Part shown: piece after piece, positions 44,058-51,110 of the stretch
How positions within the stretch are numbered: the first letter of the stretch is position 1
Layout: each line of letters starts with the position of its first letter
Assembly: GCF_003385185.1 (NCBI RefSeq)
Contig: NZ_PQHZ01000004.1
Location: forward strand, 173,124 to 237,123
Direction of reading: 5' to 3'
DNA length: 64,000 nt
Source of the DNA: Amycolatopsis palatopharyngis
GTDB lineage: Bacteria; Actinomycetota; Actinomycetes; Mycobacteriales; Pseudonocardiaceae
Program-made: the position numbers and the translations under genes
Notes under the pieces: model-generated
Told to the model about the DNA's origin: nothing
The model's database searches: none
What the model saw: the letters and a program-made list of their open reading frames with translations, nothing else

Positions 44058-44087
44058 AGCCCGGACCCACGGATGTGGGTTCGGGCT
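44058..44087. terminator. Hairpin terminator after tRNA-Pro / after the transposase
   Basis: A 13-bp stem AGCCCGGACCCAC / GTGGGTTCGGGCT with loop GGAT and one G.T pair, followed on the plus strand by TTATTGCTTTCTT. It could end tRNA-Pro transcription and, from the other side, the transposase transcript. Confidence 0.65.
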
Positions 44088-45090
44088 TATTGCTTTCTTG
44101 GTGCGGGGCCTGGTTGTCTGCCGGTGCCGTGGTAGTCGCGGGCGGGGTCGATGGCTAGTTCTCTGAGGAGTTCGCCGGTGGCGGCGTTGACGATGCGGAC
44201 GTCGAGGTCTTGGACGAGCAGGATGACGTGGGTTCCGGCGTGGGTTCGGCCGACGCCGATGTGGCGCAGGCGTCCTGCCACGCGCAGGGTCACGGTGCCG
44301 GACTTGTCGATCTTGTCGGTGCGGACGCGGTCGTGGGTCTGGCTGCTGCGGTCGGCGGTCGGCATGGCTTTGGGGCGGGCGTTGTAGATCGTGACCGGGG
44401 TGGCCCGATGCGGTAGGGGTGGTTGCGGCCCCCTCTGCCGCCGGCGAACCGGGTCGTGAACACCATCCCGTTGTCGGTCAGCGTGGAGGCCGGATAGCCG
44501 TGCTGGGCTGCGGTGTCGCGGAAGGCGGCGAGGACGATCGGGCCGGTGATCCTGGTGTGGGCCGAGACGTGCAGGGCGTAGCGGGAGTGGTCGTCGAGCC
44601 AGGTCAGGATCTCGACATCGGCGCCGGGGGTGCCGTCGCGGTTGGTGAGTCGGTAGTGGGTGAAGTCGGACTGCCAGGTCTCGTTCGGCATCGAGGCTTC
44701 GAAGCGGATAGAGGACGACTTCGGTCGCTTCGAGGGGTCCGGCGTCACGCTCCCGTGTCGGGTCAGGATCCGGTGGATGGTCGCCTTGGACACCGTGAGT
44801 CGGTAGTGGTGTTCCAGGTGCCAGCCGATGGTCTCGGCGCCGGCGTCGTGCCCGGTCTCGGTCAGCTGCTTGCGCAGCGCCAGGACTCGCTCGACCGTTT
44901 CCGGCGGGGTCGCGTTCGGTGAGGTGCGGGGACGTTGGGACCGGGGTTCGAAGGCTGACTCCCCTTCGACCTTGTAGCGGGCGATCAGGCGGCTGATCCA
45001 GCCCTGCGAGACTCCGTAGGTGCGGGCAACCTCGCTCTGGGAGGCGCCGGCGAGCACGGCGGTGATGACCAATCGACGCTTCGACACCAT
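44087..45090 (-). pseudogene. IS481-family transposase, internally deleted
   Basis: The N-terminal helix-turn-helix (MVSKRRLVITAVLAGASQSE) and the first two catalytic Asp residues (TWQSDFTHY and LTDNGMVFTTRF) are intact. At GGRGGRN the reading frame jumps near 44410-44435. The normal C terminus (PLPHRATPVTIYNARPKAMP and VILLVQDLDVRIVNAATGEL) continues in another frame. About 70-75 codons, including the segment with the catalytic Glu (normally KVERF), are missing, so the enzyme is dead. Confidence 0.85.
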
Positions 45091-45199
45091 CCAGCATCGA
45101 GGACCAGGGGCCCCGCCCACCGCTGCGCCATGCCGATCACCCGAGACATCCTATTCCGATGTCCTGAGACACCCCATTCCGATGTCCTGAGGCTGGGCA

Positions 45200-45253
45200 C
45201 TGTCAGCCCGACCGGCAAAGGGCCGTCTACGCAGGTAGGCGGCCTTTTCTCTT
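45200..45253 (+). repeat. Left attachment-type repeat of the island
   Basis: Begins with the exact 16-bp tRNA-Pro 3' end repeat and continues through the terminator hairpin to the T-rich tail. It differs from the right copy at three positions around the hairpin's left arm. Confidence 0.8.
45221..45248 (+). terminator. Terminator hairpin in left repeat
   Basis: Stem GGCCGTCTAC / GTAGGCGGCC with loop GCAG and one mismatch-type G.T pair, followed by TTTT. Probably the original rho-independent terminator of tRNA-Pro before insertions. Confidence 0.7.
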
Positions 45254-45266
45254 TGGTACTGACGGC

Positions 45267-45315
45267 CTCAGCCCCGGAGCATGACACATTTATGCCACCC
45301 CGCTCCGGGGCTGAG
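45267..45315. terminator. Inverted repeat downstream of the integrase remnant
   Basis: Perfect 14-bp arms CTCAGCCCCGGAGC / GCTCCGGGGCTGAG with a 21-base AT-richer spacer. On the minus strand it directly follows the integrase-remnant stop, as an integrase terminator or part of an attachment region would. Confidence 0.6.
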
Positions 45316-45320
45316 ATCGT

Positions 45321-45456
45321 TCAGGTCGCGTCCAGAGCCCGCAGGGCTTTCGTCCGGCGGAGCAAGTCGGCGTGGCCGAACATCTGCTGAACCACGTTCG
45401 CGTCAGCTCCGGCCGAGAGCTGGTGCGGCCACTCCCGGCGGTGGATCTGCCGTGCT
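45321..45456 (-). pseudogene. Tyrosine integrase C-terminal remnant
   Basis: The minus-strand translation includes RQIHRREWPHQLSAGADANV and VQQMFGHADLLRRTKALRAL. In phage-type tyrosine recombinases the matching segment runs PH-x-LRHTAASLAISAGAD-x-x-V-x-x-MLGHA; here about nine residues with the catalytic Arg and His are missing between HQL and SAG, and the tail after GHA diverges. A stop lies upstream in frame. It sits beside the left attachment repeat, where an integrase gene is expected. Confidence 0.6.
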
Positions 45457-45684
45457 CACGCTCCAGGGTTCTACCCGGATCACTTGCCCGAGACCCTTCA
45501 TGCCCAAATGCCCACACCGAACGAGATCAAGGAACGGGACCTCAGGCCGGTAAGCCGGTGGTGCTACACGGAACGACCTACACCGACGGTGGGGTAGCAG
45601 GCGAATTCGCCCGAGGTGTCCACTCGGCATCACGCTTCTCCTGGTCCTACAGTTTCGAGATCCCCGAGTAGATGAGAGGTATTC
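45457..45684. other. Island sequence upstream of the YdcF-like gene, no supported gene
   Basis: An open frame from GTG 45372 to 45671 on the plus strand has a plausible GGAGC site, but its translation (ending HSASRFSWSYSFEIPE) is not recognisable and it overlaps the integrase remnant. It may hold the promoter of the YdcF-like gene. Confidence 0.4.
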
Positions 45685-46341
45685 TTGCTGAGCCCCTATC
45701 CTGACTCGATTCGCCGCGATGTGGAAACCCTGTGGCGTTATCACCGAGTGGACGACGAGTTGCGGGAGGTCGATGTCGCGGTCGGACTAGGCAGCCACGA
45801 TCCCGGTGTCCCGGTCTACGCCGCGCAGCTCTACCACCGAGGGCTCTTCCCACTGGTGGTTTTCACCGGAGCCAACGCACCGACGACCGTGGAGCGGTTC
45901 CCGGCTGGCGAGGCTGTGCACTTCCGCAGGATCGCGATGGAGAACGGCATGCCTGATGAAGCGATCTTGATGGAGCCACGGGCAACGAACACCGTCGAGA
46001 ACATCCACTTCACTCAGGACGTCCTGTCCGTACACGGCGCGAAGCCGAGGTCCGTGTTGCTCGTATCCAGGCCGTACCAGCAACGACGAGCCCGCGAGAT
46101 TGCTAAGCGGCACTGGCCCGAGGTCGACATCGCCTGCACCGGCGCTCAGCAGGATCTCGACACCTACGTAGCGAGCATCAATGACCCGCGCCGCGTGGTG
46201 GACATGCTCGTAGGAGACACCCAACGCCTTGACTTGCAGGGAAAGTCCGGCGAGATTGCCCGGCAGGAGATCCCCCAGGAGGTCCGCGACGCCTTCGAAC
46301 GCCTCGTGCAAGCGGGATACACCAACCGCCTCATTCAATGA
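45685..46341 (+). CDS. YdcF/ElyC-family (DUF218) protein
   Basis: A 218-residue soluble DUF218 protein: VDVAVGLGSHDPGVPVYAAQ, LFPLVVFTGANAPTTVERFP, EAVHFRRIAMENGMPDEAIL, MEPRATNTVENIHFTQDVLS and VLLVSRPYQQRRAREIAKRH. The conserved G-S-H-D, NT-x-EN and R-x-x-Y positions of the fold are present. There is no membrane helix, unlike E. coli ElyC. It starts at TTG 45685, chosen for GAGAGG six bases upstream. Biochemical role unknown; S-adenosyl-methionine binding is reported for YdcF relatives. It is island cargo and points toward the cyclase gene (convergent). Confidence 0.82.
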   Translation: MLSPYPDSIRRDVETLWRYHRVDDELREVDVAVGLGSHDPGVPVYAAQLYHRGLFPLVVFTGANAPTTVERFPAGEAVHFRRIAMENGMPDEAILMEPRATNTVENIHFTQDVLSVHGAKPRSVLLVSRPYQQRRAREIAKRHWPEVDIACTGAQQDLDTYVASINDPRRVVDMLVGDTQRLDLQGKSGEIARQEIPQEVRDAFERLVQAGYTNRLIQ

Positions 46342-46380
46342 CCACACCCGACCCGAGCGGACAGCTCAACGGAGGGACGT

Positions 46381-46539
46381 ATGGGCAAGTCTCCGCCCCA
46401 AATGAAAGAGATGTCCTCGCCGGACAGGCAGGCTCCGAGATGGCCAGGGAGCAGCCGAGGTGTGGTTGACGGGATGGCCACCAAGCTCGGGATTCTTCGG
46501 ACTCTTTCCGGTCTATCTGACCCCGGCAGTTTAGGCTGA
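46381..46539 (+). CDS. Possible small protein (52 residues)
   Basis: An ATG frame with a strong GGAGGG site four bases upstream, 39 bp after the YdcF-like stop on the same strand. It begins MGKSPPQMKEMSSPDRQAPR and ends LSGLSDPGSLG. No motif or membrane segment is recognised. The ribosome site argues for translation; the low-complexity composition argues against. Confidence 0.35.
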   Translation: MGKSPPQMKEMSSPDRQAPRWPGSSRGVVDGMATKLGILRTLSGLSDPGSLG

Positions 46540-46582
46540 CGGCACGAACTCGGGTATGGGAAGAAGGCATTGGGTCAGCGAC

Positions 46583-47314
46583 CTACTGGCAATTTTCTTC
46601 GTACCACTTGTTCATCGTTATGTTGATCGCACTGGAGGTGTAACATTCTTGGGGCCAGTCCAGTGAGGTGTACGCCTGATACTCGTCCTTCAAGTTGCTG
46701 ACGAATCCTTTCGAGAGGAAGATCGGCGGCGCTCCGTAACCGTTGTTTCCCTTGGAGGCGAGCTTCGCGGCATGGTTGACGACATCGCCCATGTACACCA
46801 CGTCGTTGATACCGCTACCAGTAAGGCCTGCCTTGATCATCAGCGCCCGGCCAAACGACGCGCCAATGCCAGCCTTTATGGGAGTCGAGTACCCTGCCTT
46901 CTCCAACTTGTAGTTGAGAATCCTCATCAGCGAGTTCATCGTGGCGATGATATCGAACAACGCGTTAATGTCCTCCTTGTATGGAGCGTTGAAAACCGCC
47001 CATACGCCGTCGCCAACGATGTTCACCTCCACGGCCTTCTCGTGTGAGTTCAGGATCGCCACCATCTCTGATATATACGCCCGGTAGAGCCGAGCCAGAG
47101 CAGGTCGCATGTACGTATTAGGTAGCGAGGAGGAGTCTCTAATGTCGACAAATACTGCAACGGTCTTGTTTGCGTAGAAACCATTGGAGAAGGTCAGCTT
47201 GTCTCGACTCGGAAGGGTGTCGAGCTCCTCGTAGTTGCTCTGCGGGATCGCCAAGATCTTGTCGATTCGCGAGATCCCCGCGATGTGGTCGTACGCCTTG
47301 TTGTTGGCTTCCAT
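46583..47314 (-). CDS. pycC: Class III nucleotide cyclase, PycC-like (Pycsar)
   Basis: A 243-residue soluble single-domain cyclase. FVDIRDSSSLP (metal Asp57, with Asp60/61-type loop) and VNIVGDGVWAVFNAP (second metal Asp102) form the two-metal site. GIGASFGRALMIKAG is the dimer/nucleotide loop, and VVYMGDVVNHAAKLASKG supplies the transition-state Asn180, with Lys184 where most class III cyclases have Arg. In Pycsar systems such cyclases make cCMP or cUMP on phage infection and activate an adjacent membrane effector. It starts 2 bp after the effector stop. The base specificity cannot be decided by eye. Codons are markedly more A/T-ending than chromosomal neighbours. Confidence 0.85.
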   Translation of the reverse strand: MEANNKAYDHIAGISRIDKILAIPQSNYEELDTLPSRDKLTFSNGFYANKTVAVFVDIRDSSSLPNTYMRPALARLYRAYISEMVAILNSHEKAVEVNIVGDGVWAVFNAPYKEDINALFDIIATMNSLMRILNYKLEKAGYSTPIKAGIGASFGRALMIKAGLTGSGINDVVYMGDVVNHAAKLASKGNNGYGAPPIFLSKGFVSNLKDEYQAYTSLDWPQECYTSSAINITMNKWYEENCQ

Positions 47315-47316
47315 TC

Positions 47317-47961
47317 CTAGCCCTTCAACTCGATGACGATGGCGACTACTCCAAGCAGTCCGAGTGCAGTTGCAAGAAGTTTTACGGCTCGGTCTGCCCA
47401 GGTGAACTTCCGGTGGGCGACCGTTGCGTTTGCGTGAACCTGGTGGGCAATCTGCCGAGTCAATTCCTCGGGGTCGGCCGTCATCGATCGCAGCACTTCG
47501 ACATACGAGGGACCATTGTCCTTGTAATGCCGAGCGATGTTCGAGAAGAACAAGAGGTTCACTGGATCCTCTGGCACCTCCGCGAGCTCATCGTCAATTT
47601 TGGTCGTGACCTTCTGGGCCTTTCGAGTCTTCTGCTTTCTGACGATCGAGAGCCTTGGGATCAGTGCCAGCGTGGCGCTGCCACCCGCCGCTACGATCGT
47701 CGCTGCGCATGTCACCGCCGCTGCACTCAGCCAGAAGCTCGGGTCATTCTCGTTCTTCACAAGGTGGTAGAGCATCACGGCCACAGCTCCGCTGGCCGCC
47801 AAAGTCGCGCCCACCTTCGCCTCAGCATGCTTGATCCAGTCATTGACGAGGCCGAGGGCCTTCCAAGCCTGATCGGGTTCAGAGGTCGGGCCTACCTCGG
47901 GGGCCACACCAGGTACGAGACCTGGTTCTGACTCAGGGTCCGTCGCAGCGCGTTCCACCAT
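47317..47961 (-). CDS. pycTM: Pycsar membrane effector (PycTM, DUF5706-like)
   Basis: A 214-residue protein. After a Pro/Glu-rich 30-residue N terminus comes the signature ALGLVNDWIKHAEAKVGATL (residues 35-54; N-x-W-I-x-x-A-E-x-K-x-G), then helix 1 (about 51-68) and helix 2 (76-101) ending LALIPRL. A soluble charged region follows (102-187, with TRKAQKVTTKIDDELAEVPE and VNLLFFSNIARHYKDNGPSY), and a last helix (about 191-212). This matches the two-helix-plus-C-terminal-helix plan of Pycsar TM effectors, which depolarise the membrane on binding cyclic pyrimidines. The ATG at 47961 has only a weak GGAAGA site. First gene of the two-gene operon. Confidence 0.82.
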   Translation of the reverse strand: MVERAATDPESEPGLVPGVAPEVGPTSEPDQAWKALGLVNDWIKHAEAKVGATLAASGAVAVMLYHLVKNENDPSFWLSAAAVTCAATIVAAGGSATLALIPRLSIVRKQKTRKAQKVTTKIDDELAEVPEDPVNLLFFSNIARHYKDNGPSYVEVLRSMTADPEELTRQIAHQVHANATVAHRKFTWADRAVKLLATALGLLGVVAIVIELKG

Positions 47962-48633
47962 ACGACGAGTCTTCCAGAGTGGTACGACACATGTTTTGCC
48001 TCTGCCTCAACCAGTTTGACGTCGGTGGCACCGCATTCCCGTCCGGGTCCACGCACCCAGAAGGATCGCGGTGCCACCAATCTCAAGCCGCAGTCAGGAC
48101 GTCACGCAAGCCTGGTCAGTCGCCAGGTGACGGCCCTACTGTTGTAGGGCGGCATGACGTTCCCTTTGGCGATCGGTGCCGTGGTAGTCGGCGTGCCGAC
48201 CACCTTCCATACGCCACTCTCAGGGCAGCGCTCGCCGGTTTTTGCGGTGGTTCCCACCTGTGCGGTCACTTCTGTTCTCCCTTGTTCGCGAGGCTGCGGA
48301 TCCGTCCGCAGCTCCTCCCAAGACCAGAATTACACGGATGGAAGCCTCACTACAGAGAGTTGCGACGAACGGCAGCGAACACCCGTTCGAAGGTATTTTG
48401 ATCTGTCTTTTTATCGGTTCGGCCGATTGGATACCACGTTAAGTGGTCGTTTTGGGCAGGCAAGGGACAGGACGACCGTACTGTTGTTCACTCGGTTGAG
48501 GTCTCACAGTCGGTCGCAAGCAGGGGGTGCTGGACCAACATGGTTCCGGCAGAGCACGACAGCCGACGAGTGTGGATTACACGTCAGAGCGAATCTTGAT
48601 CTGGACGGCCCAGGTCCATGCAGAGGCGAATAA
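47962..48633. other. Island stretch upstream of pycTM without a supported gene
   Basis: These 672 bp are less GC-rich than the chromosome. Open frames on the plus strand (for example 48154-48633) give Ser/Arg-rich translations with no motif. AT-rich patches (such as TTTTTATCGG near 48410 and GTTAAGTGG near 48440) could be promoters. The pycTM promoter should lie in its left part. Decayed cargo is possible. Confidence 0.45.
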
Positions 48634-48674
48634 GGTCAAGGGGTCGCAGGTTTAGATCTTGTCAGCCCGACCGG
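48634..48674 (+). repeat. tRNA-Pro 3'-half copy, right end of island
   Basis: A 41-nt copy of tRNA-Pro positions 43993-44033 with three substitutions, all in the T-loop/T-stem (TTTAGATCTT for TTCAAATCCT). It lacks the 5' half, so it is an attachment-site relic and not a gene. Confidence 0.85.
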
Positions 48675-48712
48675 CAAGAGGCCGCCTACGCAGGTAGGCG
48701 GCCTTTTCTCTT
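48660..48712 (+). repeat. Right attachment-type repeat of the island
   Basis: 53-bp repeat matching 45201-45253 at 50 of 53 positions, including the terminator hairpin and T-rich tail. Confidence 0.82.
48680..48707 (+). terminator. Terminator hairpin in right repeat
   Basis: Perfect 10-bp stem GGCCGCCTAC / GTAGGCGGCC, loop GCAG, followed by TTTT. Rho-independent terminator type. Confidence 0.75.
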
Positions 48713-48860
48713 GTCCTGCCCGGGAACGGCAGCGACCCCAGGGCGTCCAACACGTCCTGGGGTTCTGAGCTCGCGCAGGCTGAGTCCGTGCCCGAGGGGT
48801 GCACGTCCGGCGGAGCTTGTGCGGGGTTTGCACGCTCGCCTCGTGCTCACCGCGGACAGG

Positions 48861-49676
48861 TCAGTAGTCTCCCGTGGTGGTCGGATCGGAGGCATTCAGG
48901 ATCAGTGCGGCCGTCTCCTCAGGCCGGTCCCAGTGCGGGAAGTGACCACAGTCGGAAAACCAGTGCAGTGTGGCGTCGGGAAACTGCCTAAGGGCCCGCT
49001 CGGCCTGGCTGGGAAAGGTGACCTTGTCCTGCCTGCCCCATCCGATCACGAGCTTGCCCTTCAGCGACCCGGCCGGAGCGCCGAGTTGGCGAGGACCATG
49101 TACGAGCGCGCGCAATGCCTCGTCCAGGCTCGGGGAATCGTCGAATCCACGTAGCTCGTTGAGCACCAGGTTCTGGGGCAGCTTCCAGGGATGCGCTGAG
49201 AACTGGGCCAGCAAAGCCGTTCTCCCGGCCGGGTTGGCCGTCAGCATGGGTAGTGCGGGCTGGATCCTGCGGACCAGCCAGACCGAAGCCTTGATCGTGG
49301 CGCCGAAGATCTTGACCTGCCGATCGTCCCAGAAGCCACCAGGGTTCAGGGCGACAATCGTGCCTGCGTGCCCTCGCCGGGCCAGCTCCACCGCGATCCG
49401 TGCGCCCATGGAACTGCCCACCAGATCGACGTTTTCGAGGCCCTCCGCCGCGATGAAGTCTTCGACGGAATCAGTGAGCGAGGCGATGCTGACCTCACCG
49501 GGTAGCGGCGGTGTCCGGCCGAACCCGGGTAGGTCGACGGCGATTGCTTCCCGCTTGGCGGACAGCGCGGGCAATATCGGGTCCCAGTTGCGATGGCTCG
49601 AGCCCAGCCCGTGAACCAGTAGCAGTGGCCTTCCCGAACCCTCGCGTATGGCGTGCATCAATGGCCCCTTCGACAC
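48861..49676 (-). CDS. Alpha/beta-fold hydrolase
   Basis: A 271-residue alpha/beta hydrolase: RPLLLVHGLGSSHRNWDPIL with the oxyanion HG, DLVGSSMGARIAVELARRG with the nucleophile Ser, KLVIGWGRQDKVTFPSQAER with the Asp and DCGHFPHWDRPEETAALIL with the His. Substrate unknown. The start is GTG 49676; ATG 49658 is the alternative. It lies just outside the right boundary of the island. Confidence 0.85.
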   Translation of the reverse strand: MSKGPLMHAIREGSGRPLLLVHGLGSSHRNWDPILPALSAKREAIAVDLPGFGRTPPLPGEVSIASLTDSVEDFIAAEGLENVDLVGSSMGARIAVELARRGHAGTIVALNPGGFWDDRQVKIFGATIKASVWLVRRIQPALPMLTANPAGRTALLAQFSAHPWKLPQNLVLNELRGFDDSPSLDEALRALVHGPRQLGAPAGSLKGKLVIGWGRQDKVTFPSQAERALRQFPDATLHWFSDCGHFPHWDRPEETAALILNASDPTTTGDY

Positions 49677-49776
49677 GTGATTCGGGTCGTCCTGGTGCCG
49701 GCGCCATTGTGTGACGCTGCACCAGTGCCACTACCCGCCCGCGAAGACCGGCAAACCCTCAGCACGTGTTGTGCCC

Positions 49777-50571
49777 TCATTCCACCGGTTCGGGCAACGG
49801 CGCGCCGGTCTCGAGCAGCGTCTTGAGGCTGGACAGGATGGACGGCCAGCCGCCCTTGACCATCTCCAGCGTCGTGCTGCCCGGCGCGAAACCGTCGTGC
49901 ACCACGGTCAGTTTCACCATCTCCCCAGCGGGCTCGATGTCGAAGGTCACCTTCGACCGGGGCTCGGTCGCGAGTCGTGCCGCCACGTCGTCTTCCAGGC
50001 CGGCCGATCTGCCGAACTCCGGCGTGAACGTGTGCCACGTGTACGACAGCCGCCGGTACGGGTCCGACTCCAGCACGACCTGCTCGGGATCTTCCAGCTG
50101 CACACCGAACTGGTTCCAGGCCATCGTCGACCCGGCGGTCCAGTCCGATGTGAACTCGCAGCCCCAGTACTGCCGCGTGAACACCGGGTCGGTCAACGCC
50201 TGCCAGAGCCGCTCCGGCGTGGTCCTGATGTAACTCGTGTACACGAACTCGATGTCGCTCACAGTCTCCTGCTCCAATGCCTTCTTCAGGTCGGCGAGTG
50301 CTTCGACCCGTCCCTGGTGGTAGCGGTCGATCCAGCGCTCGGCGATCGCGTTGATCGGTTCCGCGTTGACGTAGTGCAATTTCTCGCGCCCCCGCCACAC
50401 GGTGGTCACCAGATTGGCCCCCTCGAGCACGCCCAGATGCTTGCTCACCGATTGCCGGGCCATGTTCAGCCCCGCGCACAGCTCCCGCAGGGTCTGTCCG
50501 TTGCGTGCGTTCAGGTCGTCGAGCAGTCGGCGGCGGCTGGCATCGGCCAGCGCTTTGAACACCTCGTCCAT
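49777..50571 (-). CDS. ArsR-family regulator with SRPBCC domain
   Basis: A 264-residue two-domain protein. The N-terminal winged helix (MDEVFKALADASRRRLLDDL, LCAGLNMARQSVSKHLGVLE, LVTTVWRGREKLHYVNAEPI) is ArsR-like. The C-terminal 150 residues are an SRPBCC/AHSA1 lipid-binding-like domain (SYIRTTPERLWQALTDPVFT, KGGWPSILSSLKTLLETG). Ligand unknown. ATG 50571 follows AAAGG. Confidence 0.87.
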   Translation of the reverse strand: MDEVFKALADASRRRLLDDLNARNGQTLRELCAGLNMARQSVSKHLGVLEGANLVTTVWRGREKLHYVNAEPINAIAERWIDRYHQGRVEALADLKKALEQETVSDIEFVYTSYIRTTPERLWQALTDPVFTRQYWGCEFTSDWTAGSTMAWNQFGVQLEDPEQVVLESDPYRRLSYTWHTFTPEFGRSAGLEDDVAARLATEPRSKVTFDIEPAGEMVKLTVVHDGFAPGSTTLEMVKGGWPSILSSLKTLLETGAPLPEPVE

Positions 50572-50828
50572 TTCGCCTTTCCCCGCGAGAAGCCGTTCTG
50601 TCACGCCAAGCATATGCAGCCAGATGGCTGCATGTCAATGTCGAGCGCGGCACCTCGAAGTCTGTCCATTGTGCACGATTTCAGGCGCGGTCTTCTGGTC
50701 GTACTTGACGGCCGTGGGAGACGGCGCTGGCTCGTGGTGACTTCGTGACCACGCTCAACCGCGGTAAGAGCCGGTCTCCGGCGCCGGGTGTGGAGGCACT
50801 GGTCGCGAACCGCACTGACCTTGGCGCC

Positions 50829-51057
50829 ATGGAATCCGAGCTGGCGGGCCTCGACGCGTTCCCGCAACGGGCGCTACTGGCCCGCGCCGGGATGATTCTG
50901 GGCCCCTACGAGGATGTGGGCCGGGCTGCGCAGGTTGGAACGCGGCGGACGCGTGCTGGCTCCCGCCCTCGCGGACGCACATGTGCAGTACATCGACGCG
51001 CGCGACCTCGCGATGTGGATGTTGACCTCGGCCGAGAACGGCGTGACGGCGTGGTGA
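50829..51057 (+). pseudogene. NAD-dependent epimerase/dehydratase remnant
   Basis: Two frames together spell the C-terminal half of an NAD-dependent epimerase: RALLARAGMILGPYEDVGR in one, then LRRLERGGRVLAPALADAHV and QYIDARDLAMWMLTSAENGV in another. The typical LPWW between GR and LRRL is lost by a deletion that shifts the frame near 50925. The Rossmann N terminus is gone. It ends in TGA at 51057, within the following hairpin. Confidence 0.7.
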
Positions 51058-51098
51058 ATGGCGCGTTCCCTGCTTCGGTGCAGGGAACGCGCCATTCA
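51055..51098. terminator. 19-bp perfect hairpin, bidirectional terminator
   Basis: Arms 51055-51073 and 51080-51098 are exact reverse complements (TGAATGGCGCG...CCTGC) with loop TTCGGT. It lies between the epimerase remnant (plus) and the symporter stop (minus) and could terminate both. Confidence 0.7.
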
Positions 51099-51110
51099 AT
51101 GCCGTCGGTT

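Larger units (their letters stand above)
44034..45199. mobile_element. IS481-family insertion relic
   Basis: This segment lies between two exact 16-bp repeats of the tRNA 3' end and contains one inactivated IS481 transposase. The right end carries two copies of ATTCCGATGTCCTGAG (45153-45168 and 45176-45191); GACATCGG occurs near the left end, weakly matching the inverted right end. Terminal repeats are not clear, so exact ends are tentative. Confidence 0.65.
45201..48712. mobile_element. tRNA-Pro genomic island carrying the Pycsar pair
   Basis: The segment is bounded by 53-bp direct repeats (45201-45253 and 48660-48712, 50 of 53 identical), each made of the tRNA-Pro 3' end plus its terminator hairpin. 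The right repeat extends leftward to 48634 as a 41-nt tRNA-Pro 3'-half copy (38 of 41 identical to the gene). Inside are an integrase remnant next to the left repeat, a YdcF-like gene, a possible small gene and the cyclase/effector pair. Codon use inside is visibly less G/C-ending than in neighbours. No intact integrase remains, so the island is probably immobile. Confidence 0.8.

Noticed and set aside
44087..45090. Functional transposase
   Set aside because: Internal deletion and frameshift remove the catalytic Glu segment.
45200..45215. Third tRNA-Pro copy
   Set aside because: Only 16 bp of the 3' end; cannot form a tRNA.
46583..47961. CBASS or Thoeris reading of the cyclase/effector pair
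   Set aside because: The cyclase is a class III fold with paired Asp motifs, not a CD-NTase or TIR protein, and the effector lacks CBASS-type domains.
48634..48674. Second tRNA-Pro gene
   Set aside because: Only the 3' half is present, with T-arm substitutions; it is an attachment-site duplicate.
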